Of a stretch of DNA of 64,000 bases, positions 24,721 to 34,014 are shown one piece after another (the first letter of the stretch is position 1; every line of letters starts with the position of its first letter). Both the position numbers and the translations under genes were made by a program. This stretch comes from JADZAI01 sp964390465 (GTDB lineage Bacteria; Pseudomonadota; Alphaproteobacteria; Micropepsales; Micropepsaceae). The notes under the pieces are model-generated. The model did not search any database. It was not told the DNA's origin and was given only the letters and a program-made list of their open reading frames with translations. The stretch is taken from NCBI GenBank assembly GCA_964390465.1, contig CAYMIJ010000013.1:1-64000 (forward strand). Reading direction: 5' to 3'.

Positions 24721-26114
24721 AACCAATATGGACAGCCACAGAAGCCGTGGCGGCGACCGGTGGCCACACATCAGGCGCATGGCAGGCCACGGGCGTTTCC
24801 ATCGACACGCGCACGCTGAAGCCGGGCGATCTGTTTGTCGCGTTGACCGGCGAGAACCGTGATGCCCATGCCTTCGTGAGCACCGCACTGTCGCATGGCG
24901 CGAGTGCTGCGCTGGTTTCAAAGCCGGTCGATGGGGTCGATCCTGCAAGGCTTCTGCTGGTGAAGGATACGCAGGCCGGGCTGGAAGCGATGGGCCTCGC
25001 GGCGCGCGCCCGTACTGGGGCGCGTGTTGCCGCCGTGACCGGCAGTGTCGGCAAGACCAGCACGAAGGAAGCTCTGCGGTCTGTGCTTTCAGCGCAAGGT
25101 TTCACCCATGCCTCGGAAGCCTCGTACAATAATATGTGGGGGGTGCCGCTGACTTTGGCCCGGATGCCGCGCGAAACCGCGTTCGGCGTTTTCGAGATCG
25201 GCATGAATCACAGCGGTGAAATCCGCCCGCTCACGCGGCAGGTTCAACCTGATGCCGCCATGGTGACGACCGTTGAAGCCGCGCATCTGGGCAATTTTTC
25301 CGGCATCGAAGAAATCGCTGCCGCCAAAGCTGAAATCTTCGAAGGGCTGAAGCCGGGCGGCGTTGCCATCATCAACGCCGACAATCCGCATGCGCCGGTT
25401 CTTGCAGCAGCAGCCAATGCCGTTGGTGCGCGCATCTGGACCTTTGGCGAGCATGGCACCGAAGCGCGGCTGAATGCCGTTTCGCTGGGGCCTGACAGCT
25501 CAGTGATCGAGGCCGATCTGATGGGCGAGCAGCTGCGTTTCATTTATGGCGCGCCCGGCCGTCATTTTGTGCAGAACGCGCTGGGCCTGTTGCTGGTTGT
25601 GAAGGCGCTGGGGGCAGATGTGAAAGCCGCTGCTGCCGCACTGGCAGGTGTGCGTGCCCCTAAAGGGCGCGGTGCGCGCGAGGTGATCAACACCGCTGAT
25701 GGTCCGTTCGTGCTGCTGGATGAATCCTACAACGCCAATCCCGCCTCGGTGCGCGCGGCGCTGGCGGTTCTGAAAAACGCGATGCCGGGACCGGGTGGCC
25801 GCCGCATCGCCATTCTGGGCGACATGCTGGAAATGGGCACAGAGGCCGACACCATTCACGCCAGTCTGGCGGATGATGTGGCGCAGGCGGCTGATCTTGT
25901 CTTTGCGTGCGGGCCAGCGATGTCGCATCTATTTGCAAACCTGCCTCATTCGATTCGCGGCGCACATGCGTCCAGTTCAGCCGATTTCGCCGGGGATATC
26001 GCAGCCGCCATCCGGGCGGGCGATGTCGTGATGGTGAAGGGCTCTCTGGGCAGCAGGATGGCCCTTGTCACTGGCGCCCTGAAGGCGCGCGCGCATCAGG
26101 CTGCGGCAGAATAG
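24717..26114 (+). CDS. murF: UDP-N-acetylmuramoyl-tripeptide--D-alanyl-D-alanine ligase
   Basis: A 465-residue Mur ligase that attaches D-Ala-D-Ala to the UDP-MurNAc tripeptide. The N-terminal domain has the family motif VSIDTRTLKPGDLFVAL, the P-loop TGSVGKTST is at 108-116, EASYNNMWGVPLTL is the MurF NNxxGxPL box, and LLDESYNANPASVRAAL and LGDMLEMG follow. The start ATG overlaps the murE stop. mraY begins 10 bases downstream. Confidence 0.97.
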   Translation: MKPIWTATEAVAATGGHTSGAWQATGVSIDTRTLKPGDLFVALTGENRDAHAFVSTALSHGASAALVSKPVDGVDPARLLLVKDTQAGLEAMGLAARARTGARVAAVTGSVGKTSTKEALRSVLSAQGFTHASEASYNNMWGVPLTLARMPRETAFGVFEIGMNHSGEIRPLTRQVQPDAAMVTTVEAAHLGNFSGIEEIAAAKAEIFEGLKPGGVAIINADNPHAPVLAAAANAVGARIWTFGEHGTEARLNAVSLGPDSSVIEADLMGEQLRFIYGAPGRHFVQNALGLLLVVKALGADVKAAAAALAGVRAPKGRGAREVINTADGPFVLLDESYNANPASVRAALAVLKNAMPGPGGRRIAILGDMLEMGTEADTIHASLADDVAQAADLVFACGPAMSHLFANLPHSIRGAHASSSADFAGDIAAAIRAGDVVMVKGSLGSRMALVTGALKARAHQAAAE

Positions 26115-26124
26115 GGAACACGTC

Positions 26125-27213
26125 ATGCTGTATCTGCTGCTCGACCCGCTGGCTTCTGACTTTCAGATTTTCAATCTGTTTCGCTACCTGACCTTCCGCA
26201 CGGGTGGCGCGATCCTGACCGCCCTGATCATCGGGCTGATGTTCGGCAGGCCGCTGATTGATTGGCTGAAGGTGAAACAGGGGCGCGGTCAGCCCATCCG
26301 TGACTTCATGGGCGACGCGCATGTCATCGGCAAGAAGGGCACGCCCACCATGGGCGGTCTTCTCATTCTGATTTCCATGTTCGTCTCGACCTTGCTGTGG
26401 GCCGATATCACCAACCACTATGTGTGGATCGTGCTGGGCGTAACGGCGCTGTTCGGTGTTCTCGGGTTTTACGATGACTATCTGAAGGTCACGAAGCAGC
26501 ACGCCGATGGCGTTTCGGCAAAGCTGAAGCTGGTTGTGCAGTTTGCCGGTGCAGCCGTGGCGGGCTGGTTGATCATGAAATGGCATCCCGAAGCGCTTTC
26601 CGGGAAGGTCGCGCTGCCATTCTTCAAGGATATGCTCATCCCGCTCGGTATTGGCTTTGTGGTCTTTGCGATGCTGGTGATCGTGCTGTTCTCAAACGCC
26701 GTGAACCTGACCGATGGTCTGGACGGCCTTGCCATCGTGCCGGTGATGATCTGCGGTGCCTGCATGGGCCTCATCGCTTATCTGGTCGGCAATGCCGTGT
26801 TCGCCGAATATCTGCAGATTCATGCGGTGCCGCGCACCGGCGAGCTTGCGGTGATAGCAGGGGCGTTGCTGGGCGGCGGGCTGGCCTTTCTGTGGTTCAA
26901 TGCGCCGCCTGCCATGGTGTTCATGGGCGACACCGGATCGCTGGCGCTGGGCGGCACGCTGGGCACGATGGCCGTGATCATCAAGCACGAGGTGGTGCTT
27001 GGCATTATTGGCGGCCTGTTCGTGCTTGAGGCGCTGTCGGTGATCGTGCAGGTCGTGTCGTTCAAGACGACCGGCAAGCGCGTTTTCCGCATGGCCCCGA
27101 TCCATCATCACTATGAAAAGAAGGGCTGGTCAGAACCGACCATCGTGATCCGCTTCTGGATCATCGCGGTGATCCTCGCGCTGATCGGCCTTTCCACACT
27201 GAAACTGAGGTGA
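26125..27213 (+). CDS. mraY: Phospho-N-acetylmuramoyl-pentapeptide transferase
   Basis: A 362-residue polytopic membrane enzyme that makes lipid I by transferring phospho-MurNAc-pentapeptide to undecaprenyl phosphate. About ten helices are visible. Diagnostic motifs are KKGTPTMGGLLI, the catalytic YDDYLKVTK (DDxxK), NAVNLTDGLDGLA, FMGDTGSLALGG and APIHHHYEKKGWSE with the conserved HHH. Length and order are normal. murD follows after 4 bases. Confidence 0.98.
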   Translation: MLYLLLDPLASDFQIFNLFRYLTFRTGGAILTALIIGLMFGRPLIDWLKVKQGRGQPIRDFMGDAHVIGKKGTPTMGGLLILISMFVSTLLWADITNHYVWIVLGVTALFGVLGFYDDYLKVTKQHADGVSAKLKLVVQFAGAAVAGWLIMKWHPEALSGKVALPFFKDMLIPLGIGFVVFAMLVIVLFSNAVNLTDGLDGLAIVPVMICGACMGLIAYLVGNAVFAEYLQIHAVPRTGELAVIAGALLGGGLAFLWFNAPPAMVFMGDTGSLALGGTLGTMAVIIKHEVVLGIIGGLFVLEALSVIVQVVSFKTTGKRVFRMAPIHHHYEKKGWSEPTIVIRFWIIAVILALIGLSTLKLR

Positions 27214-27217
27214 CACA

Positions 27218-28735
27218 GTGATCCCCGTTCCAGTCTTTCATGGGCAGATGGTCGCTGTCGTGGGCATGGCGCGATCGGGCATTGCCGCTGCGCGGTCTCT
27301 GAAGGAGGGCGGCGCGCGCGTGATCGTATGGGATGATCTGGAGGCAGGCCGCACAAAAGTGGCGGGTGAGTTCGATGTGGTTGATCCGGCTGAGTGGGAC
27401 TGGTCCGCCATGAGGGCAGTGGTTCTGTCGCCAGGCATTCCACTGACTCATCCCAAACCGCATCCGATTGTCGTTGCTGCGAAGAAGCATAAAGTCGAGG
27501 TCATCGGCGATATTGAGCTGTTCGTGCGCACGCTGGCCGCCGCCGGTCATTTCAACGGCGCCAGCGCCCCACCTTTTTTTTCGCAAGGACCGGTTAACCT
27601 TACCCAGGTCTTAAAGCCCAATGGCAACGGCAATGGCCATACCTGGCGCGGCAAGGCACCGCTGATCTGCATCACCGGTACCAATGGCAAATCGACGACG
27701 ACGGCACTGATCAGCCATCTTCTGTCGTGCAATGGATGGGATGCCCAGACGGGCGGCAATATCGGCAAGGCCGTTCTTGAACTGGCCCCGCCACGCGAGA
27801 ACACGATCTATGTGCTGGAACTGTCGTCTTACCAGATCGACCTGACGCCCTCGCTGAAACCCAATGTCGCAGTGCTGATGAACATCACGCCGGATCATCT
27901 CGACCGGCATGGCGGCATGGCTGGGTACATCGCGTCCAAGCGCCGCATCTTTGCGCGACAGAGCACGGCCGACATCGCCGTGGTCGGTGTAGACACGCCA
28001 GCCTCAGCCGAGACCTGTACCATGCTGTCGCGGCGCGGTGGCCCGGTTGTCGTGCCGATGGCGGTGAACCGGGTGATTGGGCGCGGTATCTATGCGCTTG
28101 ATGGTATTCTCTATGACGGGCTGTTCTCGCCGCCTGCTGAAATCACCGACCTCAAAGCCGTGCCGTCCCTGACCGGCGCCCATAACTGGGAAAATGCCTG
28201 CGCCGCCTATGCCACTGTGCGCGGTTATGTCAGCGATCCGCGCGCCATTGCCCGTGCCTTTGCCAGCTTTCCGGGACTGGCGCATCGCATGGAGATCATC
28301 GGCGAGGTCGGCAAGGTGCGGCTCGTCAATGACAGCAAGGCGACCAATGCCGACGCGGCTGAGAAGGCACTTGCCGCTTATGGCCGCGATCTGTTCTGGA
28401 TCGTTGGTGGTCGCGCCAAGGACGGCGGCATCGAAGCGCTGGCCCCGCATTTCAAGGCGGTGAGCAAGGCCTATCTGATCGGCGAGGCCGCTGAAGCCTT
28501 CGCTGTGACACTCGACAAAGCGGGCCTGCCATATGAGCAGTGTGGCACGCTTGATGTGGCGACCCGATTGGCCCTTCGTGACGCCAAGGCGTCCAGCGCC
28601 GAACGCCCGGTGGTCATGTTCTCGCCGGCCTGCGCCTCTTTCGATCAATTCAAGGATTTTGAAGATCGCGGTAACCATTTCCGACGCATTGTCGCTGAGT
28701 TGCAATCAGGCGGCGGAGCGGCGGAAGCGGCATGA
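27218..28735 (+). CDS. murD: UDP-N-acetylmuramoylalanine--D-glutamate ligase
   Basis: A 505-residue Mur ligase adding D-glutamate to UDP-MurNAc-L-Ala. The N-terminal Rossmann-like domain shows VAVVGMARSGIAAARSL, the P-loop TGTNGKSTT is at about 153-161, and MNITPDHLDRHGGM and LVNDSKATNADAAEKAL are typical. It is longer than the usual 440-470 residues because of an extra segment of roughly 35-40 residues just before the P-loop (about 108-146), rich in Asn/Gly/Pro and containing NGNGNGH. GTG 27218 is preceded by GAGGTGA. The stop overlaps ftsW by four bases. Confidence 0.95.
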   Translation: MIPVPVFHGQMVAVVGMARSGIAAARSLKEGGARVIVWDDLEAGRTKVAGEFDVVDPAEWDWSAMRAVVLSPGIPLTHPKPHPIVVAAKKHKVEVIGDIELFVRTLAAAGHFNGASAPPFFSQGPVNLTQVLKPNGNGNGHTWRGKAPLICITGTNGKSTTTALISHLLSCNGWDAQTGGNIGKAVLELAPPRENTIYVLELSSYQIDLTPSLKPNVAVLMNITPDHLDRHGGMAGYIASKRRIFARQSTADIAVVGVDTPASAETCTMLSRRGGPVVVPMAVNRVIGRGIYALDGILYDGLFSPPAEITDLKAVPSLTGAHNWENACAAYATVRGYVSDPRAIARAFASFPGLAHRMEIIGEVGKVRLVNDSKATNADAAEKALAAYGRDLFWIVGGRAKDGGIEALAPHFKAVSKAYLIGEAAEAFAVTLDKAGLPYEQCGTLDVATRLALRDAKASSAERPVVMFSPACASFDQFKDFEDRGNHFRRIVAELQSGGGAAEAA

Positions 28736-29865
28736 TGACATTTGATCGCACCAACCGCAGTACTTTTGCGGAATGGTGGTGGACATCGGACAGGTGGCTG
28801 TTCTTCACCGTCTCGTTTCTGATGTTTGCTGGCGTGTTGCTCAGCATGGCGGCAAGCCCTGCCATCGCCCGCAAGCTGGATTATGACACCTTCCATTTCG
28901 TCTATCGCCAGATCGGCTTCGGCTTTCTAGCCGTCAGTGCCATGATGCTGGTGTCGTTGCTGAAGGTGCGCGACATACGCCGCCTTTCTCTTGTCGGCTT
29001 TTTTGTGGGCATCGGGATGATGGGCATGGCCATCGCGGTTGGCCCAGAAATCAAGGGCGCGCATCGCTGGCTCGGCTTTGGGCTGCTCTCGATCCAGCCG
29101 TCCGAGTTCGTCAAACCCACCTTCATCATTCTGGCGGCGGCATGCCTTTCTCAATGGCAGCGGACCGGTAAGCTGGCGGGACTGATCGCGGCCATCTTCA
29201 TCTATGGCCTGTTCGCAGGCACGCTGATGCTTCAGCCGGACCTCGGACAGACGATGCTGGTGACAGCGGCTTTCGGGGCATTGCTGTTCTTCGCCGGGCT
29301 CAGCCTCTGGATCATGGCTGGGTTCGTTGCTGCTGGCGCTGGTGCGGTGGTCGGGGCCTATTTCATCTTTCCGCATGTGCAGAGCCGCATCGATCGTTTT
29401 CTCAACCCTGACAGTGGTGACACCTATCAGGTGGACCGTGCCATGGAGGCGCTGAAGACTGGCGGATTTCTTGGCACAGGCCCGGGCGAGGGCACTGTGA
29501 AAGCCTCGATCCCCGACGCCCATACCGATTTCATTCTGGCCGTGGTCGGTGAGGAGTTCGGCATGATCGCCTGCATGTTATTGGCTGCCGTGTTCTGCTT
29601 CCTCATTGTGCGTGCGCTGTGGCGCAGCGCGCTGTGCCCCGATGTCTTTTCGCAGATTGCCTCAGCTGGCCTTGCTGTGATGCTGGGTCTTCAGGCCGTC
29701 ATCAATATGAGCGTCAATCTTCAGCTGATGCCGGCCAAGGGCATGACACTGCCGTTCATTTCCTATGGTGGCTCGTCCATTCTGGCGCTGGCACTGACGG
29801 CCGGATGCCTGATCGCCATCACGCGGAAAAGGCCCGGTGCGCGGCGCAGGAGAATGACGCGATGA
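28732..29865 (+). CDS. ftsW: Peptidoglycan glycosyltransferase FtsW
   Basis: A 377-residue SEDS-family membrane protein that polymerises septal glycan strands with FtsI. About ten transmembrane segments are visible. Family motifs include GAHRWLGFGLLSIQPSEFVKP with the conserved KxxxxP region, MLQPDLGQTMLV, and LPFISYGGSSILALA near the C-terminus. ATG codons at 28732 and 28735 both overlap the murD stop. Cytoplasmic ends are short; the C-terminal KRPGARRRRMTR is basic. It overlaps murG by four bases. Confidence 0.97.
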   Translation: MMTFDRTNRSTFAEWWWTSDRWLFFTVSFLMFAGVLLSMAASPAIARKLDYDTFHFVYRQIGFGFLAVSAMMLVSLLKVRDIRRLSLVGFFVGIGMMGMAIAVGPEIKGAHRWLGFGLLSIQPSEFVKPTFIILAAACLSQWQRTGKLAGLIAAIFIYGLFAGTLMLQPDLGQTMLVTAAFGALLFFAGLSLWIMAGFVAAGAGAVVGAYFIFPHVQSRIDRFLNPDSGDTYQVDRAMEALKTGGFLGTGPGEGTVKASIPDAHTDFILAVVGEEFGMIACMLLAAVFCFLIVRALWRSALCPDVFSQIASAGLAVMLGLQAVINMSVNLQLMPAKGMTLPFISYGGSSILALALTAGCLIAITRKRPGARRRRMTR

Positions 29866-30947
29866 AGCGCCCCATCGTCATTGCGGCGGGGGGAACGGGC
29901 GGTCACACTTTTCCGGCACAGGCAACAGCAGAAGCGCTGATGGCGCGCGGACATCGTGTTCTGCTGGCAACCGATCCGCGCGGTGCATCCTTTGCGGCCA
30001 AGGTTCCCGGCGCTGATCTGCTGCCGATCCGTTCCGCGACATTTTCAGGACGCAATCCGTACAGGATCACCGGAGCGATGGTTCAGATCATGCGCGGGGT
30101 GATGCAGGCGCGCCGTGCCTTCGCCCGCGAAAAGCCGCTGGCTGTTGTCGGGTTCGGCGGCTATCCGGCACTGCCTTCCATGCTGGCCGCGCGGATGATG
30201 GGTGTGCCGTCGATCATTCACGAGGCCAATGCTTTGCTGGGGCGCGTCAATCGTCTGGTCGCTGCGAAGGCCACCCGCATCGCCGTTGCCTTCCCTGAAA
30301 CCGCACGCATGCCCAAAGGGGCTGACGCCAAGACCATCCTTGTCGGCAATCCGGTGCGGCCCGCGATCATCGACGCCGTGACGCCTTATGTGCCACCCGA
30401 AGCGGGCGATGTGCGGCTGCTGGTCTTTGGTGGATCGCAGGGCGCGCGCGTGATGAGCGATGTCGTGCCGGCTGCCATCGCCCGGATTCCCGCCGCCCTG
30501 CGTGCGCGTTTGCGGATCGTTCAGCAGGCGCGTGGTGAGGACATGGAACGCGCCCGCACCGCTTATGCGGGCCAGAACATCAATGCAGACATCAAGGACT
30601 TCATCGGCGACATGCCGCAGCAACTGTCGGCTGCGCATCTGGTGATCTGCCGGGCAGGCGCATCGTCATGCGCTGAACTGACCGTGATGGGCAGGCCCTC
30701 TATTCTCGTGCCATACCCCTTCGCCACCGACGATCATCAAAGCTACAACGCGCGCATGCTTTCTGATTCACAAGCGGCGCTGTTCATGGCCCAACCTGCG
30801 TTCACCCCGGATGCGCTGGCCCGTATGCTTGAAGACATGTTTTCGAATCCTCAGCGTCTGGTGGCCATGGCCGCCGCTGCCGGAACACTGGCACGCCCAC
30901 GCGCCGCTGAAGCCATGGCGGATGCCATCGAGGCACTGGCGGCATGA
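29862..30947 (+). CDS. murG: UDP-N-acetylglucosamine--lipid I GlcNAc transferase
   Basis: A 361-residue GT28 glycosyltransferase on the inner face of the membrane that converts lipid I to lipid II. The glycine-rich loop IAAGGTGGHTFPAQA is at about 7-21, GFGGYPALPSMLAA and HEANALLGRVNRL are typical, the second G-loop is VFGGSQGARVMSD, and the donor site reads CRAGASSCAEL. ATG 29862 overlaps the ftsW stop; the longer open frame to 29619 is within ftsW and is not translated as MurG. The stop overlaps murC. Confidence 0.97.
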   Translation: MKRPIVIAAGGTGGHTFPAQATAEALMARGHRVLLATDPRGASFAAKVPGADLLPIRSATFSGRNPYRITGAMVQIMRGVMQARRAFAREKPLAVVGFGGYPALPSMLAARMMGVPSIIHEANALLGRVNRLVAAKATRIAVAFPETARMPKGADAKTILVGNPVRPAIIDAVTPYVPPEAGDVRLLVFGGSQGARVMSDVVPAAIARIPAALRARLRIVQQARGEDMERARTAYAGQNINADIKDFIGDMPQQLSAAHLVICRAGASSCAELTVMGRPSILVPYPFATDDHQSYNARMLSDSQAALFMAQPAFTPDALARMLEDMFSNPQRLVAMAAAAGTLARPRAAEAMADAIEALAA

Positions 30948-32368
30948 GCCTTCTGGATAACAGGAACGCGGTGATTCATTTCATCGGCATTGGCGGCATC
31001 GGCATGTCGGGCATTGCCGAAATGCTGGCCGATGCTGGCTATCGCGTTCAGGGCAGCGATGCCTCTGATGGCTATGTGCTGAACCATCTGCGCGAGAAGG
31101 GCGTCAGAGTGTTTATCGGCCATGACAGCGCGCATGTGAAAGGCGCGGACATTGTGGTGATGTCGTCTGCCATCAAACTGGGCAATCCCGAATGGCACGC
31201 GGCAGAAGCGCATGGTGCGCGCATCGTGAAGCGAGCGGAAATGCTGGCCGCGCTGATGGCGCTGAAGAATGCGGTCGCTGTGGCTGGAACGCATGGCAAG
31301 ACCACCACCACAACAATGGTCGCGGCGCTGCTGGATGCAGGTGGGCTCGACCCTTCGGTTCTGAATGGCGGCATCATCAATGCCTATGGCTCCAACGCCA
31401 AGACGGGGCAGGGCGCATGGTTCGTCGCTGAGGCTGATGAAAGCGACGGCAGTTTTCTGCTGCTGCCCAAAAAGGTCGCTGTGGTCACCAATGCCGACCC
31501 GGAACATCTGGACCATTTCAGAACCTATGACGCCATCAAGCAGGCGTTTGCTGCGTTCATGGCCGATATTCCGCCTGATGGATTCACGGTCGCCTGTGCG
31601 GACCATGCTGAAACGAAGATGATCGCCGCCTCCATCACGGATCGGCGCATGGTGACCTACGGCGTGGACGTTGATGCAGATGTGCGCGCGCTGAACCTGA
31701 CTGCCGGGCGACAGGGCATGGCGTTTGATGTCGCATTTTCGGCGCGTATGGCGGGCGGCGCGCGCATCGTGAAAGACGTTCTGGTGCCCATGCCGGGCAC
31801 GCATAACGCGCTGAATGCACTGGCGGCGATCGCCGTCGCGGTGGGGCTTGGCGTCAGCGACGCGGCATGGCGCGAGGGTCTGGCCACCTTCACAGGCGTG
31901 CAGCGCCGTTTTTCAAAAGTTGGGGAATGGCGCGGCGTCACCATCATCGACGATTACAGCCATAACCCGCAAAAGATCGCGGCTGCCATTGAAGCGGCGC
32001 GCCAGATGGCAGACGGGCGGGTGATCGGCGTGATGCAGCCGCATCGTTTCACCCGTGTCCATCACGGCTGGGACGGGTTCGTTTCCTGCATGGACGGCGC
32101 CGACATCGCCATGGTCAGCGATATCTATCCGGCAGGGGAAGCGCCCATTGATGGGGTGACCGGCGCGGCGCTGGTTCAGGCCATGACGGCACATGGCCAC
32201 AGGGATGCCCGTCATCTGGCAGACCCGGCAACGCTGGCCCGCGCCATTCACAGTGTCGCAAGGGCAGGCGATTACGTCATCGTCATGGGGGCGGGCAGCA
32301 ACACCTATTGGGCGAAAAACCTGCAAACCCAGCTTGAAGCGCTGGGTGAGCCGCCAACTAAGGCATAG
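30944..32368 (+). CDS. murC: UDP-N-acetylmuramate--L-alanine ligase
   Basis: A 474-residue Mur ligase that adds the first stem residue, L-alanine. The N-terminal FIGIGGIGMSGIAEML motif binds UDP-MurNAc, the P-loop AGTHGKTT is at 114-121, EADESDGSFL and NADPEHLDHF follow, and DDYSHNPQKIAAAI and MQPHRFTR complete the pattern. It is the last cell-wall gene of this cluster. In many alphaproteobacteria murB, ddl and ftsQ-ftsA-ftsZ come next; here an acyl-CoA carboxylase gene follows after 95 bases. Confidence 0.97.
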   Translation: MSLLDNRNAVIHFIGIGGIGMSGIAEMLADAGYRVQGSDASDGYVLNHLREKGVRVFIGHDSAHVKGADIVVMSSAIKLGNPEWHAAEAHGARIVKRAEMLAALMALKNAVAVAGTHGKTTTTTMVAALLDAGGLDPSVLNGGIINAYGSNAKTGQGAWFVAEADESDGSFLLLPKKVAVVTNADPEHLDHFRTYDAIKQAFAAFMADIPPDGFTVACADHAETKMIAASITDRRMVTYGVDVDADVRALNLTAGRQGMAFDVAFSARMAGGARIVKDVLVPMPGTHNALNALAAIAVAVGLGVSDAAWREGLATFTGVQRRFSKVGEWRGVTIIDDYSHNPQKIAAAIEAARQMADGRVIGVMQPHRFTRVHHGWDGFVSCMDGADIAMVSDIYPAGEAPIDGVTGAALVQAMTAHGHRDARHLADPATLARAIHSVARAGDYVIVMGAGSNTYWAKNLQTQLEALGEPPTKA

Positions 32369-32417
32369 CAGCCGCAAGGCTTCCGCAAGGGACAGCAACA
32401 TCGCGTTGCGCCGGCTT

Positions 32418-32433
32418 CAAAAACGTGTTTTTG
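32418..32433. repeat. 16-base palindrome upstream of the carboxylase gene
   Basis: CAAAAACGTGTTTTTG is a near-perfect palindrome (CAAAAAC-GT-GTTTTTG), AT-rich in a GC-rich neighbourhood, 30 bases before the pccB-like start. It could be an operator for a dimeric regulator or part of a transcription stop after murC; neither is shown. Confidence 0.4.
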
Positions 32434-32463
32434 CAGCAGATCAAGTCACCTCCGGGGCGGTCC

Positions 32464-33996
32464 ATGAAGCACGTCATCCAGGAACTCGAACACCGTCGCG
32501 CCAAAGCCCGGCTTGGCGGCGGCGAGGCACGCATTGCCGCCCAGCACGCCAAGGGCAAGCTGACGGCCCGCGAGCGTGTCGAGCTGTTGCTCGATGCCGG
32601 ATCGTTCGAGGAGTTCGACATGTTTGTCGAACACCGCAATGCCGATTTCGGCATGGAAAAGAACAAGACGCCGGGCGACGGCGTGGTGACGGGTTGGGGC
32701 ACGGTCAATGGCCGCCTCATCTATGTGTTTGCGAAAGACTTCACCGTGCTCGGTGGCTCCACCTCGGAAGCCCATGCCGAAAAGATCACCAAGATTCAGG
32801 ATCTGGCGCTGCGCATGGGTGCGCCGTGCATCGGCCTGTTCGATGCAGGTGGCGCGCGCATTCAGGAAGGCGTCGCGTCGCTGGGCGGTTATGGCGAGGT
32901 CTTCAAGCGCAACGTGCTGTCATCGGGCGTCATTCCGCAGATCAGCGTCATCATGGGGCCTTGCGCGGGCGGTGACGTTTATTCCCCGGCGATGACCGAC
33001 TTCATCTTCATGGTGCGCGACCAGTCCTATATGTTCGTCACCGGGCCGGATGTGGTGAAGACTGTCACCAACGAAACCGTGACATCGGAAGAACTCGGCG
33101 GCGCGAAGGTGCACACCACGAAATCTTCCGTGGCCGATGGCGCTTATGACAACGATATTGTCTGCCTTGCCCAGATGCGCCGCCTGATCGACTTCCTGCC
33201 GCTGAACAACCGCGAGCAAGCGCCCGAACGCCCGAGCTTTGACGCCTTCGATGTCGAGGACCATTCGCTCGATACGATGGTGCCCGATAATCCCAACAAG
33301 CCTTACGACATCAAGGAACTGATCCTGAAGACCGCCGATGAAGGCGACTTCTTCGAGATTCAGGAAAACTTCGCCAAGAACATCGTTGTCGGCTTTGGCC
33401 GCATCGAGGGCCATCCGGTCGGCTTCGTCGCCAATCAGCCGATGGTGCTGGCCGGCGTGCTCGACAGCGATGCCAGCCGCAAGGCGGCACGCTTCGTGCG
33501 TTTCTGCGACTGTTTCAACATTCCGCTGGTGACGTTTGTAGACGTGCCCGGCTTCCTGCCCGGCACAGCGCAGGAATATGGCGGGCTCATCAAACATGGC
33601 GCGAAACTGCTGTTCGCCTTTACCGAGGCGACGGTGCCGAAAGTCACCGTCATCACCCGCAAGGCCTATGGCGGCGCCTATGACGTGATGGCCTCCAAGC
33701 ATATTCGCGGCGACGTGAACTATGCCTGGCCGAGCGCGCAGATCGCGGTGATGGGCGCGAAGGGCGCGGTGGAGATCATTTTCCGTCAGGAAATGGGCAA
33801 TGCCGACGCCATCGCCGAGCGCACGAAGGAATACGAAGACCGCTTCCTCAATCCGTTCGTCGCTGCCTCGCGCGGTTATATCGACGAGGTCATCATGCCT
33901 GCGCGCACCCGCTGGCGCGTCGCTCGCGCGCTCAGAATGCTGCGTAACAAGAAGCAGGATATGCCCTGGAAGAAGCACGACAACATTCCGTTGTAA
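32464..33996 (+). CDS. pccB: Acyl-CoA carboxylase beta (carboxyltransferase) subunit, propionyl-CoA carboxylase type
   Basis: A 510-residue biotin-dependent carboxyltransferase, most like propionyl-CoA carboxylase beta. It opens MKHVIQELEHRRAKARLGGG, then KLTARERVELLLDAGSFEEFD, the oxyanion-hole motif FDAGGARIQEGVASLGGYGEV, and the second crotonase-like half with FVDVPGFLPGTAQEYGGLIKHGAKLL and RKAYGGAYDVMASK. The C-terminal WKKHDNIPL is typical of PccB. ATG 32464 is preferred; 13 extra in-frame residues upstream overlap the palindrome. The alpha (biotin carboxylase) subunit is not in the window. The assignment to propionyl-CoA is by overall resemblance. Confidence 0.9.
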   Translation: MKHVIQELEHRRAKARLGGGEARIAAQHAKGKLTARERVELLLDAGSFEEFDMFVEHRNADFGMEKNKTPGDGVVTGWGTVNGRLIYVFAKDFTVLGGSTSEAHAEKITKIQDLALRMGAPCIGLFDAGGARIQEGVASLGGYGEVFKRNVLSSGVIPQISVIMGPCAGGDVYSPAMTDFIFMVRDQSYMFVTGPDVVKTVTNETVTSEELGGAKVHTTKSSVADGAYDNDIVCLAQMRRLIDFLPLNNREQAPERPSFDAFDVEDHSLDTMVPDNPNKPYDIKELILKTADEGDFFEIQENFAKNIVVGFGRIEGHPVGFVANQPMVLAGVLDSDASRKAARFVRFCDCFNIPLVTFVDVPGFLPGTAQEYGGLIKHGAKLLFAFTEATVPKVTVITRKAYGGAYDVMASKHIRGDVNYAWPSAQIAVMGAKGAVEIIFRQEMGNADAIAERTKEYEDRFLNPFVAASRGYIDEVIMPARTRWRVARALRMLRNKKQDMPWKKHDNIPL

Positions 33997-34014
33997 GGGC
34001 AGGGTGAGGCGCTG

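Noticed and set aside
29619..29861. Extension of murG into ftsW
   Set aside because: MurG's glycine-rich start motif begins right after ATG 29862, which overlaps the ftsW stop as the other cluster junctions do.
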